Notes under the pieces: generated by a model
Databases searched by the model: none
Told to the model about the DNA's origin: nothing
Seen by the model: only the letters and a program-made list of their open reading frames with translations
Program-made: the position numbers and the translations under genes
In this document: one piece after another, positions 46,697 through 52,015 of the stretch
How positions within the stretch are numbered: the stretch's first letter is position 1
How the letters are laid out: each line of letters opens with the position of its first letter
From: a virus
IMG/VR virus record: IMGVR_UViG_3300021961_000137
Coordinates: 1-53,280 of that record
Length of the DNA stretch: 53,280 nt
Strand: one strand, 5' to 3'

Positions 46697-47413
46697 TCAC
46701 CACCCAAACTTATCAGCGCAGATAGGACCAATGCCACGCTCAATCGACTGCGGATCGGTTAGTTCACGACCGCAACATGAGCACTCTCCAGATACCTTAC
46801 CGTAGCGGATTGCAGCGGTGAGAGGATCACTGGAGGCACTCAGAATCACCTCCTTAACATCATCAGAGAGACGCGAATCAAGTGCAGAACGTGTTACTTT
46901 ACCCAGGTATTTGGGTTGCAAACCATAGTTACCTTCCTCCTTTTCAGTCTGAGAGGTAACCCACAGTGCGGTAAGATCACGGTTTGGTTTAACATTAACA
47001 CCCTCGAATCGCAGGGTCAAACGCTTTGCACCCTTACGCTTTGCTGCCTCGAAAGCATTAAACAACGCTTCAAATTGACTGGGTTGAGTATTATCAACCT
47101 TTTGCGGTTGAGTATTATCAACTGCCAACTTGTGCGCCCAAGCGTATTGCTTTTCACTCAAACGATTAAACTTAGCAGCAAGATCTTGAGCGAAACTAGA
47201 ACGCATCCCACGCAGAGTTTGCAACACTTGAGAATCAGAAAGTGTAGAGGTAAAAGTAACAACCTCGCCCTTTACAGTTACAGTAAAGGTTTGGGTGATA
47301 GTTTCCTGCGCTAAATCATACTCAAGCGCAGCAGCAGCGGCAGGGTTCACAGCGTGGAGATCACCCAGCACGCGGGCGAGGAGGGCGTCGGTGCGGTCAG
47401 CAGTGGCAGGCAT
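46697..47413 (-). CDS. DUF6011-type zinc-motif protein
   Basis: The last 35 residues of this 238-residue protein, GECSCCGRELTDPQSIERG then IGPICADKFGW, form a four-Cys motif (CSCC...C) that I recognise as DUF6011, common in phages and of unknown function, perhaps nucleic-acid binding. The middle has DNTQPQKVDNTQP, a duplicated DNTQP linker, then KRLTLRFEGVNVKPNRD, a beta-rich domain. The first 45 residues are Ala rich and their DNA is much more GC-rich than the neighbours. A stable hairpin just ahead of the ATG (47420-47440) covers the region where the ribosome must bind. Confidence 0.7.
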   Translation of the reverse strand: MPATADRTDALLARVLGDLHAVNPAAAAALEYDLAQETITQTFTVTVKGEVVTFTSTLSDSQVLQTLRGMRSSFAQDLAAKFNRLSEKQYAWAHKLAVDNTQPQKVDNTQPSQFEALFNAFEAAKRKGAKRLTLRFEGVNVKPNRDLTALWVTSQTEKEEGNYGLQPKYLGKVTRSALDSRLSDDVKEVILSASSDPLTAAIRYGKVSGECSCCGRELTDPQSIERGIGPICADKFGW

Positions 47414-47419
47414 GAGTCC

Positions 47420-47440
47420 GATGGCGGATGCTCCGCCATC
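47420..47440 (-). promoter_or_regulatory. Hairpin in the 5' leader of the DUF6011-type gene
   Basis: GATGGCGGA pairs with TCCGCCATC across three bases, ending six bases before the ATG. The only Shine-Dalgarno-like bases, GGAG, lie within the stem and loop, so it could limit translation. Confidence 0.6.
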
Positions 47441-47512
47441 CTACAGCAGAATCAGCGGAATCTATGGGATCGACTGATCAGGAATGCTGATCATAAGTTT
47501 TGCGACAAACGC

Positions 47513-47568
47513 TTGACCGGGTACCCGGATGCTGTAGAATACGCACAAGGGCACCCTGCGCGGAAATA
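47513..47568 (+). promoter_or_regulatory. Plus-strand promoter/leader element, copy 1
   Basis: TTGACC (47513-47518), 16-base spacer holding CCGGGTACCCGG, TAGAAT (47535-47540), then ACCCTGCGCGGAAATA at 47553-47568. The conserved block starts 18 bases after the first base of the -10. There is no plus-strand gene downstream; a transcript would be antisense to the 3' end of 47641-47973. Confidence 0.65.
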
Positions 47569-47572
47569 CTGG

Positions 47573-47635
47573 TATAAAGAATTGGCAAAAAGATGGGTCC
47601 CTAAGTGTTACTTAAGGACCCTACAGTTCTTTATA
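47573..47635 (-). terminator. Nested stem-loop terminator after 47641-47973
   Basis: The inner stem (47595-47606 with 47610-47621, 11 of 12 pairs) is followed on the minus strand by ATCTTTTTG, a terminator. An outer pair, TATAAAGAATTG (47573-47584) with CAGTTCTTTATA (47624-47635), encloses it with one G-T pair. Confidence 0.75.
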
Positions 47636-47640
47636 CTATA

Positions 47641-47973
47641 TCAGACAAGTTTGGCACTACCAGTGAACTTAACATCGCCATCGGTTGTTGATAGAAACCA
47701 CTGGTGATTCTTCTGATAGATTCTTTCATACTTGCCATCCTTATCTTTACCTCTACCATGCTTTTCAAGAATAGCATTCAGTCTGCTTTTTGTGGTGTTT
47801 GTTTGATACCCAGCATCGAACAGTTCCAACCACGTATCAGCAACCATTGCAATCAAATTATCATACAAATAGACGAAAGATACGCCTTCAATGTTGATAA
47901 CTTGTGTGTTATCTTTCTTCCAATCATACTCACCTTGAATCGCAGCATTCATTGCAACTTCGATCTTACGCAT
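47641..47973 (-). CDS. Phage protein of unknown function
   Basis: This 110-residue protein (MRKIEVAMNAAIQGEYDWKK...) has a QTNTTKSRLNAILEKHG segment that I recall in small proteins of many phages, where a YLYDNLIA strand and a QKNHQWFLS strand flank it. It looks like a compact alpha/beta fold, possibly involved in nucleic-acid binding, but no function is known. It has its own promoter (47999-48027) and a terminator straight after its stop. Confidence 0.7.
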   Translation of the reverse strand: MRKIEVAMNAAIQGEYDWKKDNTQVINIEGVSFVYLYDNLIAMVADTWLELFDAGYQTNTTKSRLNAILEKHGRGKDKDGKYERIYQKNHQWFLSTTDGDVKFTGSAKLV

Positions 47974-47993
47974 TGGTGTGATTGAATTCGACT

Positions 47994-48027
47994 TTTATAG
48001 AATCCCACAGAATCGCGGAAAGGTCAA
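47994..48027 (-). promoter_or_regulatory. Sigma70-like promoter of 47641-47973
   Basis: TTGACC (48022-48027) with GATTCT at 17 bases, followed by TATAAAAG. A TATAAA lies 22 bases from the -35, so the true -10 is unclear; the same double pattern occurs before 48219-48506. Confidence 0.5.
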
Positions 48028-48095
48028 CCCTTTTTTGATTAGTTTCTTTTATGAGACCGATAAGCGATGCAAATGTTTCATTTCACGAAAACCGG

Positions 48096-48151
48096 TTGAC
48101 CGGGTACCCGGATGCTGTAGAATACCCGTAGGGACACCCTGCGCGGAAATA
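48096..48151 (+). promoter_or_regulatory. Plus-strand promoter/leader element, copy 2
   Basis: TTGACC (48096-48101), 16-base spacer with CCGGGTACCCGG, TAGAAT (48118-48123), and ACCCTGCGCGGAAATA at 48136-48151, again 18 bases from the -10 start. Nearly identical to copy 1 from -35 to the block. Confidence 0.65.
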
Positions 48152-48156
48152 CTGGT

Positions 48157-48216
48157 ATAACAAACTGGTGAAAAAAGGGTCCCTAAGTGTTACTTAAGGA
48201 CCCAACAGTTTGTGTT
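48157..48216 (-). terminator. Nested stem-loop terminator after 48219-48506
   Basis: The inner stem (48177-48188 with 48192-48203) is nearly the same as that at 47595-47621 and is followed on the minus strand by TTTTTTC, a canonical terminator. The outer arms here are AACAAACTG and CAGTTTGT, different bases from copy 1 but again complementary. Confidence 0.85.
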
Positions 48217-48218
48217 AC

Positions 48219-48506
48219 TTAGCGAAAGGCACCAAGTTTCAAAAACTCAGCGGTAATTTGCTTCTCTGCGATACGCTTACCGTTGATCTGGAAAGTATAA
48301 CGCAACTGCCCTTTTACAGTTTTTGAGACTTTACAGGTGAGCGTAATTTCACCATCACGTTCACCAGTAGGATCATACTTTGCGAAATAATGATGACAAA
48401 CTCCAGGAAGACGATAATCAACAACGTCGTTCAGTTTGTTATAGTGTTCCAGAGCAAGTTGCTCAGAAAGTTTAATAGAATCGAAGAGGTCGTTGATGTT
48501 GTTCAT
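48219..48506 (-). CDS. Small protein of unknown function
   Basis: This 95-residue protein (MNNINDLFDSIKLSEQLALE...) has a helical N-terminus and a beta-rich second half with HHYFAKYDPTGERDGEITLT and VKGQLRYTFQINGKRI. The conserved YRLPGVCHHYF segment suggests a small folded domain. No family recognised. The leader carries the shared TATAAGGGTCGAAAGGGATT motif ahead of the ATG. Its stop codon lies exactly at the edge of the repeated spacer. Confidence 0.65.
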   Translation of the reverse strand: MNNINDLFDSIKLSEQLALEHYNKLNDVVDYRLPGVCHHYFAKYDPTGERDGEITLTCKVSKTVKGQLRYTFQINGKRIAEKQITAEFLKLGAFR

Positions 48507-48531
48507 GGGTGGAATCCCTTTCGACCCTTAT

Positions 48532-48560
48532 AGATTCTCACAGATCCCAGATCCTGTCAA
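48532..48560 (-). promoter_or_regulatory. Sigma70-like promoter of 48219-48506
   Basis: A perfect TTGACA (48555-48560) with GAATCT at 17 bases and TATAAG further on. Leads into the shared leader GGGTCGAAAGGGATT. Confidence 0.5.
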
Positions 48561-48606
48561 GGGTTTTTTGATCAGAGATGCTTATGTAAAGTCTTGCAAC
48601 AATCCC

Positions 48607-48662
48607 TTTACAGGGTCGCGAGATGCTGTAGAATACCAACAGGCGCACCCTGCGCGGAAATA
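48607..48662 (+). promoter_or_regulatory. Plus-strand promoter/leader element, copy 3
   Basis: TTTACA (48607-48612), 16-base spacer, TAGAAT (48629-48634), ACCCTGCGCGGAAATA at 48647-48662 (18 bases from the -10). The spacer palindrome of copies 1 and 2 is replaced by GGGTCGCGAG. Confidence 0.6.
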
Positions 48663-48731
48663 ATACTATAAAGAATTAAACAAGAATCACTAATTGATTC
48701 TTTATACTTAGTTAAATGTAAAGAATTAAAT

Positions 48732-48766
48732 AAGGACTTCGTGAGATTTATAATCACGAAGTCCTT
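48732..48766. terminator. Strong two-way terminator-like hairpin
   Basis: A 13-base perfect stem (48732-48744 with 48754-48766, arms AAGGACTTCGTGA and its complement) with a 9-base loop. It has TTTT on the plus-strand side and ATTTAATTCTTT on the minus side, so it may end transcripts both ways. It lies just past the stop of 48784-48957. Confidence 0.7.
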
Positions 48767-48783
48767 TTACGAGTTTGTGTTAC

Positions 48784-48957
48784 TTAGTCGCAGAACCTTT
48801 TTTCATAAGCACGGCGAATCTTATGGAGAACTTTAGAAGATTCTGCAAATTCTTCTTCAGTATAGTTCTCGGGAAACAATGCACTCAATGCTTCATCCAA
48901 CCAATACAATTCGTTCTGGTTGAATGTAATGCTGGTGGTCTTAGTTCGGGTTGCCAT
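48784..48957 (-). CDS. Small protein of unknown function
   Basis: This 57-residue protein, MATRTKTTSITFNQNELYWL followed by an acidic helical part (DEALSALFPENYTEEEFAE) and a basic end, is shorter than usual ORF cut-offs. It is supported by a promoter with good spacing, the shared leader TTTAAGGAGTCGAAAGGG and a terminator after the stop. Its helical acid-base layout could suit a small regulator or inhibitor, but there is no recognised family. Confidence 0.65.
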   Translation of the reverse strand: MATRTKTTSITFNQNELYWLDEALSALFPENYTEEEFAESSKVLHKIRRAYEKRFCD

Positions 48958-48983
48958 TAGGTTGATTCCCTTTCGACTCCTTA

Positions 48984-49012
48984 AAGTTACAGCAGATTCC
49001 AGCGCCAGTCAA
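48984..49012 (-). promoter_or_regulatory. Sigma70-like promoter of 48784-48957
   Basis: TTGACT (49007-49012), 17-base spacer, TAACTT (48984-48989), then the shared leader TTTAAGGAGTCGAAAGGG. Confidence 0.6.
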
Positions 49013-49070
49013 CCACCTTGTGCCACTAATCAAACTGTCCACTGAATCAACCACTGCCCTTCAAAACCGC

Positions 49071-49104
49071 TATAATTGTCTTGTACCCACCCTGCTCTGA
49101 AATA
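49071..49104 (+). promoter_or_regulatory. Plus-strand element, copy 4 (diverged)
   Basis: TATAAT (49071-49076) with only a weak -35 and ACCCTGCTCTGAAATA at 49089-49104, keeping the 18-base distance. It lies in the 314-base gap 48958-49271, which otherwise holds only the promoter at 48984, two ATTCACGA words and the terminator at 49229. Confidence 0.5.
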
Positions 49105-49228
49105 ACAGTATAACAAACTAAAAAAACGAGTTCTTTATACTTTCTCTTTTTGTTGAAATTTTATTCTCCTGCAGGTATTAGGACTCATTCACGATTCCAT
49201 TCACGAAAAAACAAAAACTATAAAAAAA

Positions 49229-49250
49229 GAGAGAGGAGTTACCCTCTCTC
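49229..49250 (-). terminator. Intrinsic terminator after 49272-49481
   Basis: GAGAGAGG pairs with CCTCTCTC over a six-base loop, followed on the minus strand by TTTTTTTATAG. Confidence 0.9.
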
Positions 49251-49271
49251 AGTATCACTCAGAATCTACAT

Positions 49272-49481
49272 TCACGCAAGTTGCAGTACATTAGCGCGGA
49301 GTGCTTGATTCACGAAACTACCCACAGATTCACCCTCTTCGATGACATTGTTGAGGTCATTTTCCCAGGCATCAGTATCAGAAACCGTGTAGGTGTAGGG
49401 TTTACCATTGAACTCGATTGTCACTTGATTATTCTCAACGTCGCTGATCTTGGTGATAACGGAACTGGTGAAGTTAGGCAT
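49272..49481 (-). CDS. Small protein of unknown function
   Basis: This 69-residue protein (MPNFTSSVITKISDVENNQV...) looks like a small beta-sheet domain: VTIEFNGKPYTYTVSD is an antiparallel hairpin, followed by an acidic helix DAWENDLNNVIEEGESV. It lies downstream of the GP88-type gene with a hairpin between, and has no clear promoter of its own. No family recognised, although the strand pattern is reminiscent of KTSC-like small domains. Confidence 0.6.
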   Translation of the reverse strand: MPNFTSSVITKISDVENNQVTIEFNGKPYTYTVSDTDAWENDLNNVIEEGESVGSFVNQALRANVLQLA

Positions 49482-49505
49482 GATGTTGAAAAGAATTAAA
49501 GAGAA

Positions 49506-49556
49506 CAGTTTGAGCAGTTTAGAGTCATACTCAGGACTGTTAATTAACTCAAACTG
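49506..49556 (-). terminator. Possible weak terminator or attenuator after the GP88-type gene
   Basis: CAGTTTGAG (49506-49514) pairs with CTCAAACTG (49548-49556) over a 33-base loop, and the minus strand continues TTCTCTTTAATTC. It spans the gp88 stop codon; it could reduce read-through into the 69-residue gene. Confidence 0.5.
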
Positions 49557-50286
49557 CTGCTACAGTTTTCTTAGAATAACCGCTAAACTGTTTGTTAGCA
49601 CGACGCTGGCGGATTGCAGCACCCCATGCACTACCCTTAGGTTGAGTTCCATGCACTAACAACGCAAACGGTTTGTTAATGAAACAGTGCGACTCATCGT
49701 GATCTACTTCAAGACCCGCACGGTTTGCATCATCCTCAGTCATAAAGACCTTAGCATAACGAGTAAAGAATCCCTCATCAATTAGGTAGTCAAACTTACC
49801 ACCATAAGATGCAGTAAGGTAGAAGTTATTGGGCAGAATCTTACCCATAAAGAGATCCAAACTCTTCGAATAGCAGTAGAACTTAAGATCAGGATTCAGA
49901 CGTGCTACTTCTAACCAAGCATCCAGATAGTGGTGATTAAAGAAATCACCAGACTCATGAATCCGCACTTTAGAAACTCTTTTAGTACGGTGTGATTGAA
50001 TGCTTTCGTTGATTAAATTCACAAGAGAATCATCACGCATTGCATTCACGACCAACTGAAAATTACGAGCGCGAGAGTAGAATACAGCATCGTATTGCAC
50101 TTCGGAAGATGCTGCGAAACAACGAAACTCTGTATGCTCGCCGTCTTTAATAGTACGCTTGCCGTTTGCATCAACAACTGCAAAAGACTTACAGTATAAT
50201 GCACCAGGGCAAGTCTTACCTGCAGGAAGACTAAAGATCAGCGTATCCTTAGCGATCTTACCGTTGCCGATGGAGAGTTTCAGCAT
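49549..50286 (-). CDS. GP88-family protein
   Basis: This 245-residue protein has features of the phage GP88 family (named after a mycobacteriophage gene product): FSLPAGKTCPGALYCKS near residue 18-35, with the conserved TCPGA..C pattern, and RIHESGDFFN followed by YLDAWLEVARLNPDLKFYCY. Four Cys and several His/Asp residues are suited for metal or cluster binding, but the activity is unknown. The C-terminus (AAIRQRRANKQFSGYSKKTV) is basic. The gene has TAACTT as a -10 but a poor -35, followed by a variant of the shared leader. Family recognition is fairly sure, function is not. Confidence 0.75.
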   Translation of the reverse strand: MLKLSIGNGKIAKDTLIFSLPAGKTCPGALYCKSFAVVDANGKRTIKDGEHTEFRCFAASSEVQYDAVFYSRARNFQLVVNAMRDDSLVNLINESIQSHRTKRVSKVRIHESGDFFNHHYLDAWLEVARLNPDLKFYCYSKSLDLFMGKILPNNFYLTASYGGKFDYLIDEGFFTRYAKVFMTEDDANRAGLEVDHDESHCFINKPFALLVHGTQPKGSAWGAAIRQRRANKQFSGYSKKTVAAV

Positions 50287-50492
50287 GGGAGGAATCCCTG
50301 ACGACTCCCTTAAGTTACAGCAGATTCCACCACCACACCATCACCTTGTGCCACTTCTCAAACCGTCCACCAGACCGCTCCAGATGCCCTCAGATGCCTT
50401 ACAATACTATCAGTTCAAGGGAAGACACCTATGAGTGTTTAATACACAATCTGCAAAGCGTAGAGAACGCAATGACACAAATCTAGACACTT

Positions 50493-50508
50493 ACCCTGCG
50501 CGGAAATA
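50493..50508 (+). promoter_or_regulatory. Plus-strand element, copy 5 (block only)
   Basis: A perfect ACCCTGCGCGGAAATA block, but the -10 position 18 bases upstream reads ACACAA, so the promoter seems lost. A TACAAT lies farther up, near 50399. Confidence 0.5.
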
Positions 50509-50531
50509 ATATACTATAAACAACAAAAAAA

Positions 50532-50550
50532 GAGTTAGTAATACTAACTC
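50532..50550 (-). terminator. Intrinsic terminator after 50563-50889
   Basis: GAGTTAGT pairs with ACTAACTC around a three-base loop, followed on the minus strand by TTTTTTTG. It sits 12 bases past the stop codon. Confidence 0.9.
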
Positions 50551-50562
50551 CTTAAGTATAAA

Positions 50563-50889
50563 CTATTGCATCTCCGCCCACTTTTGAATCTTTGCTACAA
50601 CATCTTGTGCAGACTTAATCTTACATTTACGATGCTTTCCTACCAGATAATGCTTAGAAATCTGATCAAGTTTCAGATCATTATGTATTGCAAACTGAGA
50701 ATACCTAGAGTTCTGATAGATTCCATTGCTCCAGGATTCTTTATCATCAAGCGACACATTTACGAACACTGAAGGAATACCTCCCAGAGTCATAATAGAC
50801 ACAGAATACTCTTTAATTGCACTCACATTACTGAGCAATTCTTTAATCTCAGAGAGTGAAGATTCTTGAGCGAGAGTAACAATGTCCAT
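50563..50889 (-). CDS. Small protein of unknown function
   Basis: This 108-residue protein starts MDIVTLAQESSLSEIKELLS. A longer frame from a GTG at 50922 exists, but that part overlaps the -10 of a good promoter (50913-50941), so I take the ATG at 50889. The C-terminal region is basic (HYLVGKHRKCKIKSAQDVVA) with a middle beta segment IMTLGGIPSVFVNVSLDD. No family recognised; a nucleic-acid-binding tail is possible. Confidence 0.65.
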   Translation of the reverse strand: MDIVTLAQESSLSEIKELLSNVSAIKEYSVSIMTLGGIPSVFVNVSLDDKESWSNGIYQNSRYSQFAIHNDLKLDQISKHYLVGKHRKCKIKSAQDVVAKIQKWAEMQ

Positions 50890-50912
50890 GAGATTGTCTC
50901 TTTGACCCTTTA

Positions 50913-50941
50913 AGTATTGCACCGATCCAGCACCGTGTCAA
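50913..50941 (-). promoter_or_regulatory. Sigma70-like promoter of 50563-50889
   Basis: TTGACA (50936-50941), 17-base spacer, AATACT (50913-50918). It decides the ATG start of the gene. Its -35 flank is mirrored by the divergent promoter at 50988. Confidence 0.65.
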
Positions 50942-50987
50942 GGGTTTTATGATCAGCAATCCTTATGTAACGATTCACGAAAAACCC

Positions 50988-51044
50988 TTGACGGATGCTC
51001 TGAGATCTGATAGACTACCTTTGTACCTACCCTGCAATGAAATA
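50988..51044 (+). promoter_or_regulatory. Plus-strand promoter/leader element, copy 6
   Basis: TTGACG (50988-50993), 17-base spacer, TAGACT (51011-51016) and ACCCTGCAATGAAATA at 51029-51044, again 18 bases from the -10. It diverges from the promoter at 50913-50941. Confidence 0.55.
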
Positions 51045-51103
51045 ATAAAGTATAAACAACTCAAAACGAATTCACTATACTTTCACTTTTTCATGCAAAA
51101 TTA

Positions 51104-51137
51104 AAGTCCCACAGGTGCTTTGATACCTGCAGGACTT
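51104..51137 (-). terminator. Probable terminator after 51178-51351
   Basis: AAGTCC...AGGT pairs with ACCT...GGACTT with a small internal loop; the minus strand continues TTAATTTTGC. Weaker than the other terminators. Confidence 0.6.
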
Positions 51138-51177
51138 CATTCACGAAAAAACAATTCTTATAAACGAACTGACGAAC

Positions 51178-51351
51178 TTACCAACGGTCGGGTGTACTTA
51201 AGTCCTCAACGTAAGCATCACACTTCTCTGCAGGTTCCAATTTGAATAACTTTTCCCAATCAATTTGGTGTGGGTCGAAGTCTGGAAACGCGGAGATGTC
51301 TAGAGTAATCCTATAACGAACCTTCTGTGCTTGTGAATACGCAACTGACAT
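51178..51351 (-). CDS. Small protein of unknown function
   Basis: This 57-residue protein (MSVAYSQAQKVRYRITLDIS...) starts at an ATG with AAAGGAG seven bases upstream and a near-perfect sigma70 promoter before that; the frame extends farther upstream without a start signal, so I reject the longer version. It seems a small beta-strand plus acidic helix protein (FDPHQIDWEKLFKLEPAEKC), perhaps a transcription or host-enzyme modulator, but nothing specific is recognised. Confidence 0.65.
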   Translation of the reverse strand: MSVAYSQAQKVRYRITLDISAFPDFDPHQIDWEKLFKLEPAEKCDAYVEDLSTPDRW

Positions 51352-51378
51352 AAGTACGCTCCTTTGTGTTATGAGAGT

Positions 51379-51407
51379 ATTGTAAGATGCTTGGGAGAAC
51401 TTGTCAA
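51379..51407 (-). promoter_or_regulatory. Strong sigma70-like promoter of 51178-51351
   Basis: TTGACA (51402-51407), 17-base spacer, TACAAT (51379-51384). The best match to a host-type vegetative promoter in the window. Confidence 0.75.
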
Positions 51408-51557
51408 GTCCTGGTGGATATTTATTCGGGTCTGTGTGATTTTTTGCGGGATCTGTGTGGGTTTTGTAACGGCGGCATTGACATTTTTGCGAAGTGCTGA
51501 TACAATGCACGCTAAGATAACGACTCCCAGAGACATTTAGAAGGTATAAAAAGGTCT

Positions 51558-51612
51558 TTATTCTCAACAATAAACACTATTGATTCTCAATAAAATAACA
51601 CTTATTGAGAAT
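51558..51612. repeat. AT-rich inverted-repeat cluster
   Basis: ATTCTCAATAA (51583-51593) and TTATTGAGAAT (51602-51612) form a perfect 11-base inverted repeat, and TTATTCTCAACAATAA (51558-51573) adds another copy of the same word. No gene is seen here. The sites may bind a regulator or melt easily. Confidence 0.7.
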
Positions 51613-51701
51613 AAGTTAAACAACACAAATACATTTAAAATAACATTTATTTAATAAAAAAACGTTTTTTTACACTATTTTAACCAAAAAACAATAAAAA
51701 A

Positions 51702-51721
51702 GAGAGGAAATAACTCCTCTC
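51702..51721 (-). terminator. Intrinsic terminator of the small-ORF operon
   Basis: GAGAGGA pairs with TCCTCTC over six bases, followed on the minus strand by TTTTTTATTG. It lies 26 bases past the stop of 51747-51890. Confidence 0.9.
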
Positions 51722-51746
51722 TGTGTATTAGGTTTCTATTCACGAA

Positions 51747-51890
51747 TTAAAACCTTTGTCTTTCATAACTTGACTCATTCCAACCATTACGATAGTATTC
51801 ACGACGTTCATAATCTTCTGCATCCATTACATCATCATGCTCTAGATCTTCTTGATCGTATTCACTATTGTAGAAACTTGTTTGATTCAT
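51747..51890 (-). CDS. Small acidic protein of unknown function
   Basis: This 47-residue protein (MNQTSFYNSEYDQEDLEHDD...) is rich in Tyr, Asp, Glu and Arg. Its ATG overlaps the stop of the preceding gene by four bases (ATGA), which, with the terminator after it, supports it as the last gene of a compact operon. No family recognised. Confidence 0.55.
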   Translation of the reverse strand: MNQTSFYNSEYDQEDLEHDDVMDAEDYERREYYRNGWNESSYERQRF

Positions 51891-52015
51891 TGTGATGATT
51901 GGATTGCGAAGGATTCAATACCATTGACTGCACGATTACCTAGATTAGCAATACCTTGGAACCCTACAGTTGAAAGAACAATACCAGTGATGATTCCAAT
52001 GATAAAGTTATTCAT
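51887..52015 (-). CDS. Small hydrophobic, probably membrane-associated protein
   Basis: This 42-residue ORF (MNNFIIGIITGIVLSTVGFQ...) has one hydrophobic segment (residues 4-18), long enough for a short transmembrane helix or a signal-like anchor, and a polar C-terminus. It overlaps both neighbours by four bases. Function unknown. Confidence 0.55.
   Translation of the reverse strand: MNNFIIGIITGIVLSTVGFQGIANLGNRAVNGIESFAIQSSQ

Noticed and set aside
47354-47707. Plus-strand frame of 117 codons across spacer copy 1
   Set aside because: It runs over a promoter, a terminator hairpin and the start of a real minus-strand gene, without a ribosome binding site. Its openness is due to the GC-rich DUF6011 start.
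50890-50922. GTG start for the 108-residue gene
   Set aside because: The GTG lies just upstream of the -10 of the gene's promoter, so it would not be in the transcript.
47513-51044. The six spaced ACCCTG blocks as a CRISPR array
   Set aside because: Copies are 500-1800 bases apart, separated by genes and carry promoter elements, unlike CRISPR repeats.
51352-51570. Upstream extension of the 57-residue gene to 130 residues
   Set aside because: The extension spans the best promoter in the window, and the internal ATG has a clear ribosome binding site.
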